From assembly GCA_021204375.1 (NCBI GenBank), contig JAJPZL010000378.1:1-5589 (forward strand): 5,589 bases of DNA. The letters run 5' to 3'. The translations under genes and the position numbers were made by a program. The DNA is from Bacteroides sp. (lineage in GTDB: Bacteria > Bacteroidota > Bacteroidia > Bacteroidales > Bacteroidaceae). This document shows positions 1 to 5,013 of this stretch, piece by piece (the stretch's first letter is position 1; each line of letters opens with the position of its first letter). The notes under the pieces are model-generated. The model saw nothing but the letters and a program-made list of their open reading frames with translations, searched no databases and was not told the origin of the DNA.

Positions 1-65
1 GTTGTGCAGCCTGTGCTATTGTATGCCCCGACGGCTGCATCTCCGTTTATAAAGTAAAAGCTTAA
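1..65 (+). CDS. korD: 2-oxoacid:ferredoxin oxidoreductase delta (ferredoxin-like) subunit, C-terminal end only
   Basis: This is the last 20 codons plus stop (TAA at 63-65) of a gene that starts before the window. The visible residues are CAACAIVCPDGCISVYKVKA. The C-x2-C-x3-C-P pattern followed by an Ile/Val-rich strand is the end of a bacterial 2[4Fe-4S] ferredoxin domain; a further Cys follows the CP as in many ferredoxin-like delta subunits. In the KorD/VorD subunit these clusters carry electrons from the TPP site to soluble ferredoxin. The identity rests on this tail plus position: alpha starts 25 bp downstream on the same strand, giving the common delta-alpha-beta-gamma gene order. The first half of the protein and its length cannot be seen. 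A different ferredoxin-domain protein is possible but less likely here. Confidence 0.8.
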   Translation, partial: CAACAIVCPDGCISVYKVKA

Positions 66-90
66 AAATAATCTACGAATATTCTGAATT

Positions 91-1170
91 ATGACAGAAG
101 AAGTATTATTAATGAAGGGTAACGAGGCCATTGCTCATGCAGCTATACGCTGCGGAGCCGATGGATATTTCGGGTATCCCATCACTCCCCAGTCAGAAAT
201 TCTGGAAACGCTTACTGAACTCAAACCCTGGGAAACGACCGGTATGGTGGTTCTGCAGGCGGAGAGTGAAGTGGCAGCGATCAATATGGTTTACGGAGGA
301 GCCGGTACCGGAAAAATGGTGATGACTTCCTCCTCAAGTCCCGGTATCAGTCTTAAACAGGAAGGAATCTCCTACATTGCAGGAGCAGAGCTCCCCTGCC
401 TGATTGTAAATGTAATGCGGGGCGGCCCCGGTCTAGGGACCATTCAGCCCAGCCAGGCCGACTATTTCCAGACCGTAAAAGGAGGAGGACACGGCGATTA
501 CCGCCTTATTGTCTTTGCTCCCGCCTCCGTACAGGAGATGGCCGATTTCGTACCCCTGGGATTCGAACTTGCTTTTAAATATCGCAACCCTGTTATGATA
601 CTGGCCGACGGTGTAGTAGGACAAATGATGGAAAAAGTGGTCCTTCCTCCTCAAAAACCCCGTCGTACCGACCAGGAGGTGATTGAGCAATGTCCCTGGG
701 CTTCTACCGGAAGAACCAAAGGACGTTCCATCAATGTGATTACCTCCCTGGAGTTACAACCCGATGCTATGGAACGGAAGAACATCCAGCTTCAGGAAAA
801 ATATAAGCAGATCGAAGCCAGTGAAGTACGTTATGAAGAGATCTGCTGCGAAGATGCAGAATATCTTATTGTAGCCTTCGGATCTATGGCCCGTATCGGT
901 CAGAAAGCCATGGAAACTGCCCGGGCACAAGGTATCAAAGCCGGTATCCTTCGCCCTATTACTCTCTGGCCTTTCCCATCAGAAGCCATACGTAGTTACA
1001 CTTCCAAAGTAAAAGGCATCCTCTCGCTCGAACTTAACGCCGGGCAGATGATCGAAGATATCCGCCTGGCTACCCAGGGAAAAATAAAAGTAGAACATTT
1101 CGGCCGTCTGGGAGGGATCGTTCCTGATCCTGACGAAATAGTCGAAGCCCTCAAAGAGAAATTAATCTAG
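91..1170 (+). CDS. vorB: 2-oxoacid:ferredoxin oxidoreductase alpha subunit (VorB/KorA type)
   Basis: 359-residue alpha subunit of a CoA-dependent 2-oxoacid:ferredoxin oxidoreductase, which with beta, gamma and delta turns a 2-oxoacid plus CoA into acyl-CoA, CO2 and reduced ferredoxin in the cytoplasm. The N-terminal pyrimidine-binding (POR_N) domain starts with GNEAIAHAAI (10-19) and YPITPQSE (29-36). ESEVAA (58-63) should carry the Glu that activates TPP (E60). MTSSSSPG (78-85) and VMRGGPGLG (108-116) are the substrate/TPP loop signatures, and GGGHGDYR follows. From about residue 256 the transketolase C-like domain II is recognisable (VAFGSMARIGQ and LRPITLWPFP). Length is normal for this family and the frame is intact. 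The ATG has no Shine-Dalgarno but fits the family N-terminus. Databases usually call this subunit VorB (3-methyl-2-oxobutanoate) or KorA (2-oxoglutarate); the class is certain, the substrate is not. Confidence 0.95.
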   Translation: MTEEVLLMKGNEAIAHAAIRCGADGYFGYPITPQSEILETLTELKPWETTGMVVLQAESEVAAINMVYGGAGTGKMVMTSSSSPGISLKQEGISYIAGAELPCLIVNVMRGGPGLGTIQPSQADYFQTVKGGGHGDYRLIVFAPASVQEMADFVPLGFELAFKYRNPVMILADGVVGQMMEKVVLPPQKPRRTDQEVIEQCPWASTGRTKGRSINVITSLELQPDAMERKNIQLQEKYKQIEASEVRYEEICCEDAEYLIVAFGSMARIGQKAMETARAQGIKAGILRPITLWPFPSEAIRSYTSKVKGILSLELNAGQMIEDIRLATQGKIKVEHFGRLGGIVPDPDEIVEALKEKLI

Positions 1171-1200
1171 GAAATAAATAACTTTAAAACCGTAAGTGTT

Positions 1201-1371
1201 ATGAACCCGGACAAAATAAGAAATATACTCAACATTCTTTTTCTCATCGGAGCACTCTGTTCCCTGCTTACTTATTTTCTGGTAGACGACAAAAAAGTAT
1301 TTATCTATGTATGTGGAGCAGCTATTTTTGTGAAAATGATGGAGTTCTTTATCCGGTTCACCAACCGGTGA
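1201..1371 (+). CDS. Small two-helix membrane protein inside the oxidoreductase operon
   Basis: A 56-codon ATG-to-TGA frame fills the gap between alpha (30 bp upstream) and beta (42 bp downstream). The protein starts MNPDKIRNIL. A first hydrophobic segment spans about residues 8-28, the polar turn DDKK is at 29-32, and a second hydrophobic segment spans about 33-51, ending in IRFTNR. Basic residues at both ends (K5, R7; R52, R56) and an acidic/basic turn suggest a helical hairpin in the inner membrane with both ends in the cytoplasm. There is no signal-peptidase or lipobox site. I recognise no named family, though I recall a short hypothetical gene at this position in other Bacteroidales (memory, not checked). 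Position suggests a link with the ferredoxin oxidoreductase, for example anchoring it at the membrane, but that is inference. It is too hydrophobic and too well placed to be a chance frame. Confidence 0.8.
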   Translation: MNPDKIRNILNILFLIGALCSLLTYFLVDDKKVFIYVCGAAIFVKMMEFFIRFTNR

Positions 1372-1387
1372 AAACTCTTCAGCCGGT
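1353..1387 (+). other. Overlapping alternative hairpins at the end of the small membrane gene
   Basis: Two perfect 6-bp stems with 4-base loops overlap and exclude each other: CCGGTT/AACCGG (arms 1353-1358 and 1363-1368) and TTCACC/GGTGAA (arms 1357-1362 and 1367-1372). The second includes the TGA stop at 1369-1371. A third option pairs ACCGG (1364-1368) with CCGGT (1383-1387). No T-run follows, so this is not an ordinary terminator. In an operon mRNA it could mark an RNA-processing point or modulate translation of the beta subunit at 1414. Structure is seen; function is inferred. Confidence 0.4.
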
Positions 1388-1413
1388 AATTACCAGTTCT
1401 AAAAAAGAAAATC

Positions 1414-2175
1414 ATGACAAGAGAAGAGATTATACAACCAGCAAATCTGGTTCATACCAAACCCACTCTGATGAATAACACTCCCATGCACTATTGTCCC
1501 GGCTGTAGTCATGGTGTTGTACATAAACTGGTAGCAGAAGTGATCGAAGAGATGGCAATGGAAGATCGTACCATTGGTATCTCACCAGTAGGATGTGCCG
1601 TATTTATTTACAACTATATTGATATCGACTGGCAGGAAGCAGCTCATGGCCGTGCCCCGGCAGTGGCAACCGCCATCAAACGCCTCTGGCCCGATCGTCT
1701 TGTGTTCACCTACCAGGGCGACGGCGACCTGGCCTGTATTGGTACAGCTGAAACCATTCATGCCCTGAACCGGGGAGAGAACATTACTATAATCTTTATT
1801 AATAATGCTATTTACGGAATGACCGGAGGACAGATGGCTCCTACTACACTTGTTGGTATGAAGACCTCCACTTCTCTCTACGGACGTGATATCGCTTTAC
1901 ACGGTTATCCTCTTAAAATAACGGAAATAGCCGCAACTCTGGAAGGTACAACTTACGTTACCCGGCAATCCGTGCACACTGTAGCAGCTATCCGTAAAGC
2001 CAAACGAGCCATCCGAAAAACCTTTGAGAACTCCATGGCCGGTAAAGGCTCCAACCTGGTAGAGATCGTCTCCACCTGCAGTTCAGGCTGGAAACTTACT
2101 CCCGATGGAGCCAACAAGTGGATGGAAGAGAATATGTTCCCCTATTATCCCCTGGGAGACCTGAAAGATAAATAA
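1414..2175 (+). CDS. korB: 2-oxoacid:ferredoxin oxidoreductase beta subunit (TPP-binding, KorB type)
   Basis: 253-residue beta subunit that holds the diphosphate end of TPP and Mg2+ and forms the catalytic interface with alpha. HYCPGCSHG (26-34) is the beta-family N-terminal signature. The TPP/Mg2+ motif begins GDGD (102-105) and ends at the NN pair (130-131), followed by YGMTGGQMAPTT (134-145). Cys28, Cys31, Cys61 and Cys222 match in order and spacing the four cysteines that bind one [4Fe-4S] cluster in oxidoreductases of this class, so this subunit probably carries its own cluster for electron transfer to the delta ferredoxin. Length is slightly below the commonly seen 270-300 residues, but no motif is lost. 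The ATG is preceded by an A-rich leader (AAAAAAGAAAATC) and no Shine-Dalgarno, usual for Bacteroidetes. Other 2-oxoacids than 2-oxoglutarate remain possible substrates. Confidence 0.95.
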   Translation: MTREEIIQPANLVHTKPTLMNNTPMHYCPGCSHGVVHKLVAEVIEEMAMEDRTIGISPVGCAVFIYNYIDIDWQEAAHGRAPAVATAIKRLWPDRLVFTYQGDGDLACIGTAETIHALNRGENITIIFINNAIYGMTGGQMAPTTLVGMKTSTSLYGRDIALHGYPLKITEIAATLEGTTYVTRQSVHTVAAIRKAKRAIRKTFENSMAGKGSNLVEIVSTCSSGWKLTPDGANKWMEENMFPYYPLGDLKDK

Positions 2176-2196
2176 TAACTCCGTTTTAAAAGTATC

Positions 2197-2739
2197 ATGA
2201 AAGAAGAGATCATTATAGCCGGATTCGGTGGACAAGGAGTACTCTCAATGGGGAAAATACTCGCCTATTCCGATTTGCTGGAGGGCAAAGAAGTCACCTG
2301 GATGCCTGCCTATGGCCCCGAACAACGCGGAGGGACCGCCAATGTTACCGTTATAGTAAGTACCGAAAGAATATCTTCTCCTATTCTGAGTAACTACGAT
2401 ACTGCCATCATTCTCAACCAACCCTCTTTAGAGAAGTTCGAGAGCAAAGTAAAACCCGGCGGAACCCTTATTTACGATGGGTACAGTATAATCAATCCTC
2501 CCACCCGTACGGATATTCATATTTATCGCATTGATGCCATGGATGCCGCTAATGAAATGTCAAATGTCAAAGTTTTTAATATGATCGTCCTGGGCGGACT
2601 GCTTAAACTACGCCCCGTAGTAAGTATAGAGAGTGTACTGAAAGGTCTTAAAAAAACCCTGCCTCCGCGTTATCACCACCTTATTCCCATGAATGAAGAG
2701 GCGATCCTTAAAGGAATGGAACTTATAAAGCCACAATAA
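2197..2739 (+). CDS. korC: 2-oxoacid:ferredoxin oxidoreductase gamma subunit (KorC type)
   Basis: 180-residue gamma subunit (POR catalytic gamma domain, PF01558 type), the Rossmann-like part of the complex that contributes to CoA handling and holds the alpha/beta assembly together. The N-terminus IIIAGFGGQGVLSMGKILA (5-23) carries the family's glycine-rich loop GFGGQG. PAYGPEQRGGTANV (37-50) is the second family signature. The remainder is a single domain ending about residue 178, as expected for a stand-alone gamma subunit. It starts 21 bp after beta, so the two are surely cotranscribed, and a hairpin lies just downstream. The frame is intact. The operon has separate alpha, beta and gamma genes, unlike fused archaeal alpha-gamma or single-chain pyruvate oxidoreductases. 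Confidence 0.93.
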   Translation: MKEEIIIAGFGGQGVLSMGKILAYSDLLEGKEVTWMPAYGPEQRGGTANVTVIVSTERISSPILSNYDTAIILNQPSLEKFESKVKPGGTLIYDGYSIINPPTRTDIHIYRIDAMDAANEMSNVKVFNMIVLGGLLKLRPVVSIESVLKGLKKTLPPRYHHLIPMNEEAILKGMELIKPQ

Positions 2740-2760
2740 AAAAAGTTTTTTCCAAACAAG

Positions 2761-2813
2761 AGGCAGTAAACCAGCGTTCCTATAAATATAAACCGGTTTT
2801 ACTGCCTTCTGTT
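2761..2813 (+). terminator. Probable transcription terminator after the gamma subunit gene
   Basis: AGGCAGTAAA (2761-2770) pairs perfectly with TTTACTGCCT (2798-2807). Two more C-G pairs (2771-2772 with 2795-2796) are possible if T2797 bulges. The loop is about 22 bases, long for a terminator, and only a broken T-rich stretch (TCTGTTTTAT) follows. It lies 22 bp after the gamma stop and 33 bp before the phosphatase start. It probably ends the operon but may be leaky, because no clear separate promoter for the next gene fits in the remaining space. Confidence 0.6.
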
Positions 2814-2839
2814 TTATACAGGCCATACTATTAGCTATT

Positions 2840-3346
2840 ATGGAAGAAATAATTACCCTCTTTCCGTCATTCCCTTATCCCAGGCACATCAGCCGCATTC
2901 TATGTAGTGACTTCGATGAAACCTGGCGTCCTCATCTTACTGCTAATCAGCAGGATAGCGGAATCAGGGAGCTGGAAGACTACCTTCAGACTCATATCCC
3001 TTCCTTACAACTTGCTGTAGGCTGGATTACTAGTAGTACGCTGGAAGCTGTTTTCCGGAAGTGTACCGGTTACGCCCGCTACTTCCCACACTTTATAGCT
3101 TCCAGTCTGGGTACCGAGCTCTACTTTATCCGTAACAACCAGATAACCATTTGCCGGGAGTGGATAGATCAGATCAACGACAGCGGTTTCTTACTGGCAA
3201 ATATCCCCAAAGCCGTTAAAAAAGCAACAGCCTATGGGATTGAGCTCTATCCTCAACCCGAAGATTACCAGGGTAAATTTACCCGTTCTTTTTTTATAAA
3301 GATTGTCCCACAAGCCGGGAAGATCTCGTCAGCATGGGAGAAATAG
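2840..3346 (+). CDS. HAD phosphatase, N-terminal piece (motifs I, II and cap)
   Basis: 168-codon frame carrying the catalytic N-terminal half. Asp24 and Asp26 in DFDETW are the predicted nucleophile and general acid/base; T64 or S65 in GWITSST is motif II. Residues from roughly 70 to 155 would build the IIB cap that selects substrate. The family match stops at about residue 155 (SFFIK). The last 13 residues (IVPQAGKISSAWEK region) are out-of-frame sequence. Alone it lacks the motif III Lys and the motif IV Asp residues and should be inactive, unless it pairs with the downstream piece, whose ATG at 3334 overlaps this stop by 13 bp. Confidence 0.75.
   Translation: MEEIITLFPSFPYPRHISRILCSDFDETWRPHLTANQQDSGIRELEDYLQTHIPSLQLAVGWITSSTLEAVFRKCTGYARYFPHFIASSLGTELYFIRNNQITICREWIDQINDSGFLLANIPKAVKKATAYGIELYPQPEDYQGKFTRSFFIKIVPQAGKISSAWEK
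3289..3295 (+). other. T7 run, the point of frame change in the HAD gene
   Basis: Zero-frame codons here are TCT TTT TTT ATA, so the run reads T TTT TTT, the X XXY YYZ form of a -1 slippery heptamer. Slipping back one base gives TTT TTT TAT AAA GAT and restores the family reading RSFFYKDCPTSRED. An eighth T would have the same effect. Only a weak TTGT/ACAA hairpin (3303-3313) lies just downstream, so there is no strong stimulatory structure for programmed ribosomal frameshifting. Confidence 0.65.
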
Positions 3347-3612
3347 CTATAGAATACCGCATGAAGTTAACTTATTTCCTTTGCAATCCCGCAGCAGGCG
3401 ACCCGGAAGGTTACTACGATCTTCAGTTCCTGCCCTCATGTACCGGAAAAGATAAAGTACTTCAGTTCCTCTGTAATTTCTGGCAGATAGAACACCGGAA
3501 TACCTGGGCCGTAGGGGACAGCTTTAACGACCTGCAAATGATCCAAAATGCGGCTCACGGATACTACCTGGCCAATGCCGATCCCAAAGTACGGGAATAC
3601 TATCCCATTTAA
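3334..3612 (+). CDS. HAD phosphatase, C-terminal piece (motifs III and IV)
   Basis: 92-codon frame whose first ATG (3334) overlaps the end of the upstream frame. K39 in TGKDKVLQFL is the predicted motif III Lys that stabilises the phosphoaspartate. D62 and D66 in GDSFNDLQM are the motif IV Mg2+ ligands. The protein ends with the usual short strand-helix tail (GYYLANADPKVREYYPI). The same frame is open upstream of 3334 and reads DCPTSREDLVS, which looks like family sequence, so this ATG is very likely an internal Met and not a natural start. The 13-bp stop/start overlap would nevertheless allow reinitiation, so two separate chains are a less likely alternative. Confidence 0.7.
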   Translation: MGEIAIEYRMKLTYFLCNPAAGDPEGYYDLQFLPSCTGKDKVLQFLCNFWQIEHRNTWAVGDSFNDLQMIQNAAHGYYLANADPKVREYYPI

Positions 3613-3693
3613 ACCACTCTACCCTATTGTAAAGGGATCAAAGAGATATTATCCCAGATCCGGATTTAAGCCATAATTATTAATCAATTCTTC

Positions 3694-3740
3694 TGTTGAG
3701 CCTGAACTTTTCAACAATATGATTTGAGCTTTTCAACAAT
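3694..3740. repeat. TGTTGA/TCAACA repeat cluster upstream of the 3811 frame
   Basis: CTTTTCAACAAT occurs twice as an exact 12-bp direct repeat (3707-3718 and 3729-3740), 22 bp apart, close to two helical turns. An inverted half-site TGTTGA lies at 3694-3699 and pairs with TCAACA at 3711-3716 over an 11-base spacer. The cluster sits 22 bp upstream of the -7 element at 3762, where an activator or repressor could bind. It could also form a weak 6-bp hairpin after the phosphatase gene, but no T-run follows. Confidence 0.5.
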
Positions 3741-3761
3741 GTATCTCAATATATTTTATGC

Positions 3762-3769
3762 TATTTTTG
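3762..3769 (+). promoter_or_regulatory. Bacteroidetes-type -7 promoter element
   Basis: TATTTTTG is an exact match to the Bacteroidetes sigma-ABfr -7 consensus TAnnTTTG. It should start transcription near 3775, giving a leader of about 35 bases before the ATG at 3811. No good -33 TTTG sits 19-21 bp upstream, so it may depend on an activator, perhaps at the TCAACA repeats. An inverted repeat TTTGT-CC-ACAAA (3766-3777) overlaps the element and could be an operator. Confidence 0.5.
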
Positions 3770-3810
3770 TCCACAAACGCTCCCATAGCAACAATCTAAC
3801 AATATTCAGT

Positions 3811-3900
3811 ATGAAGAAATTATCTATTTTATCCTGTACCACTTTATTATGTACGACCTTTATGGGTTTGCCTGCAATTCCGGTAACCGTCACCAGGTAA
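3811..3900 (+). CDS. 29-residue signal-peptide-like frame, probably a gene stump
   Basis: ATG-to-TAA frame that begins MKKLSILSC, continues with a Thr/Leu/Cys-rich hydrophobic core and ends GLPAIPVTVTR. The n-region MKK, the hydrophobic core to about residue 19 and a possible cleavage after GLPA (22) look like a Sec signal peptide, leaving a mature part of only 7 residues. It has its own likely promoter (3762) and an AT-rich leader without a Shine-Dalgarno. After the TAA the frame stays open for 15 more codons (PCHYELKVISSSWAL) to a TAG. Removing one 14-bp repeat unit gives a different tail, still short. Most likely it is the 5' end of a deleted secreted-protein gene; a very small secreted peptide is possible. 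Confidence 0.4.
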   Translation: MKKLSILSCTTLLCTTFMGLPAIPVTVTR

Positions 3901-3909
3901 CCGTGCCAC
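3882..3909. repeat. Imperfect 14-bp tandem duplication
   Basis: GGTAACCGTCACCA (3882-3895) is followed directly by GGTAACCGTGCCAC (3896-3909); the first nine bases GGTAACCGT are identical. The repeat brings in the TAA that ends the 3811 frame (3898-3900). Because 14 is not a multiple of three, gain or loss of one unit shifts the frame. It may be the scar of a deletion or a slippage duplication. Confidence 0.5.
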
Positions 3910-3958
3910 TACGAACTGAAAGTGATTAGTAGTTCCTGGGCCTTGTAGGATCCAATCA

Positions 3959-4891
3959 TCAAACCTCAAGCACAATTTTACCGTGCCGAATACTTTTAGA
4001 AATCTCTGTTTTATCCTCAAATGTTTTCCAGGCCTCCGTAGCAGCCGAAAGCGGATACACCCGCGCCACGTCTGCTCTGACTTTTCCTTCCGTGATCAGT
4101 TCTGTAATCTCCTCCAGACTGCTCCCGTCCGGATGTACCACCATCGTAGTAGCTTTTATATCAAACTCTTTCGCTTTATCATCTATTTTTCCCGTAGTAG
4201 TAACCAAACGGCCTCCCTTTCTTAAAACTCCGAAGGAACGAACCTGTGTATTTCCACCAACTAGATCGATCACCAGATCTACTTCCTTAGCTACCTGAGT
4301 AAAATCCTCACCCTTATAATCAATTACCACATCCGCACCCAGTGACTTTACAAACTCTTTGTCTGTCTCACCAGCACTTCCATAGACAAAAGCACCTGCA
4401 TATTTGGCAAACTGTACTGCAAACATCCCTACTCCACCCGCAGCACTATGTATCAATACTTTCTGATCTCTTTGTAAGGCACCATGCTCATACAACGCCT
4501 GCCACGCGGTAAGTCCTACATGCGGAACACAGGCAGCCTCCGAAAAATCCATTGTAGCCGGTTTACGGGCCAGAATATCCTGCTTTACAGAAATAAACTC
4601 TACATACGATCCTCCTATACATTTAGCATATACTTCGTCATCCGGCAGATACTTATCCTGCGTATCGGGGGCGCGCTCTACAATACCCGCAAAGTCATAC
4701 CCTGGTATCCAGGGAAAATCAATCGGCATATTCTCCTTCATTTTTCCTGAAGCAACCATCACTTCAAGGTGATTTACCGAGGTAGCCTTTATCCGGATCA
4801 GCAACTCTCCGTATATTATTTCCGGTTGCGGAATATCCTTATATTCCAGTTCATCTTCCGAACCATACTGATGCAATTCAATAGCTTTCAT
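3959..4891 (-). CDS. Zinc-independent medium-chain NADP-dependent oxidoreductase (quinone reductase-like)
   Basis: 310-residue member of the medium-chain dehydrogenase/reductase superfamily, of the quinone-oxidoreductase branch, cytoplasmic. The N-terminal GroES-like catalytic domain spans about residues 1-125 (GELLIRIKATSVNHLEV at 28-44; PWIPGYDFAGIV at 60-71). The Rossmann cofactor domain follows, with the nucleotide loop HSAAGGVGMFAVQFAK (148-163) and LGADVVIDYKGEDF further on. The AAGGVG form is typical of NADPH-using quinone reductases. The catalytic and structural zinc cysteines of alcohol dehydrogenases are absent. Length is normal and the frame intact. It probably reduces quinones or activated double bonds; the substrate cannot be told. 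The ATG follows an A-rich leader (AATTAAAAAGAA) and lies 122 bp after the DUF4303-like gene on the same strand, so they may or may not share a transcript. It converges on the phosphatase gene. Confidence 0.92.
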   Translation of the reverse strand: MKAIELHQYGSEDELEYKDIPQPEIIYGELLIRIKATSVNHLEVMVASGKMKENMPIDFPWIPGYDFAGIVERAPDTQDKYLPDDEVYAKCIGGSYVEFISVKQDILARKPATMDFSEAACVPHVGLTAWQALYEHGALQRDQKVLIHSAAGGVGMFAVQFAKYAGAFVYGSAGETDKEFVKSLGADVVIDYKGEDFTQVAKEVDLVIDLVGGNTQVRSFGVLRKGGRLVTTTGKIDDKAKEFDIKATTMVVHPDGSSLEEITELITEGKVRADVARVYPLSAATEAWKTFEDKTEISKSIRHGKIVLEV

Positions 4892-5013
4892 TTCTTTTTA
4901 ATTTTAGTCTATACCTATGTAATACAGATAAAAAGGAAAAAAGTTCGGGAAAATATAGTTCATTCACAAAAGTTCCATTTTGAACAGAGAATCTTTCTTG
5001 AGAGAGGTCACTC

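Larger units (their letters stand above)
2840..3612 (+). pseudogene. HAD-superfamily phosphatase (sucrose-phosphatase/Cof-like), split by a -1 frameshift
   Basis: Read with one -1 shift near 3295, this stretch encodes a single protein of about 257 residues, normal for class IIB HAD phosphatases. All four HAD motifs are then present in order: DFDETW (nucleophile Asp and acid/base Asp), ITSS (motif II Ser/Thr), TGKDKVLQFL (motif III Lys) and GDSFNDLQM (motif IV acidic, Mg2+ binding). DFDET with GKxxxLxxL and GDSxND resembles sucrose-6-phosphate phosphatase and Cof-type sugar phosphatases, so the substrate is likely a small phosphorylated metabolite. As given, the first frame ends at 3346, before motifs III and IV. 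It is a recent pseudogene, a sequencing error, or a gene using slippage at T7. It follows the oxidoreductase operon on the same strand, but nothing ties it functionally to it. The start has no Shine-Dalgarno. Confidence 0.7.
3613..3958. other. 346-bp region between convergent genes, with promoter, repeats and a signal-peptide stump
   Basis: Between the phosphatase stop and the stop of the - strand oxidoreductase there is no normal-sized gene on either strand. The left part is AT-rich and has a weak GGGAT/ATCCC hairpin (3634-3655). The middle holds TGTTGA/TCAACA repeats (3694-3740) and a Bacteroidetes-type promoter (3762-3769). The right part holds a 29-codon secreted-peptide-like frame (3811-3900) and a 14-bp imperfect tandem repeat. 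No convincing terminator for the - strand gene was found. A promoter and signal peptide without a following body suggests a deletion removed a gene here. Confidence 0.6.

Noticed and set aside
433..690. 85-codon open frame on the - strand inside the alpha gene
   Set aside because: It lies opposite strongly conserved alpha-subunit sequence, resembles no protein and has no promoter or partner; a shadow frame.
3289..3346. Confident call of programmed ribosomal frameshifting in the HAD gene
   Set aside because: The heptamer is suitable, but no strong downstream stem or pseudoknot is visible and a one-base deletion explains the data as well.
3634..3655. GGGAT/ATCCC hairpin after the phosphatase stop, as a terminator
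   Set aside because: Only 5 bp with a 12-base loop and no T-run after it.
4892..5013. Promoter for the - strand oxidoreductase in its 122-bp upstream gap
   Set aside because: On the - strand AACTTTTG (4974-4967) misses the -7 consensus TAnnTTTG by one base and has no matching -33 element at the right distance; too weak to call.
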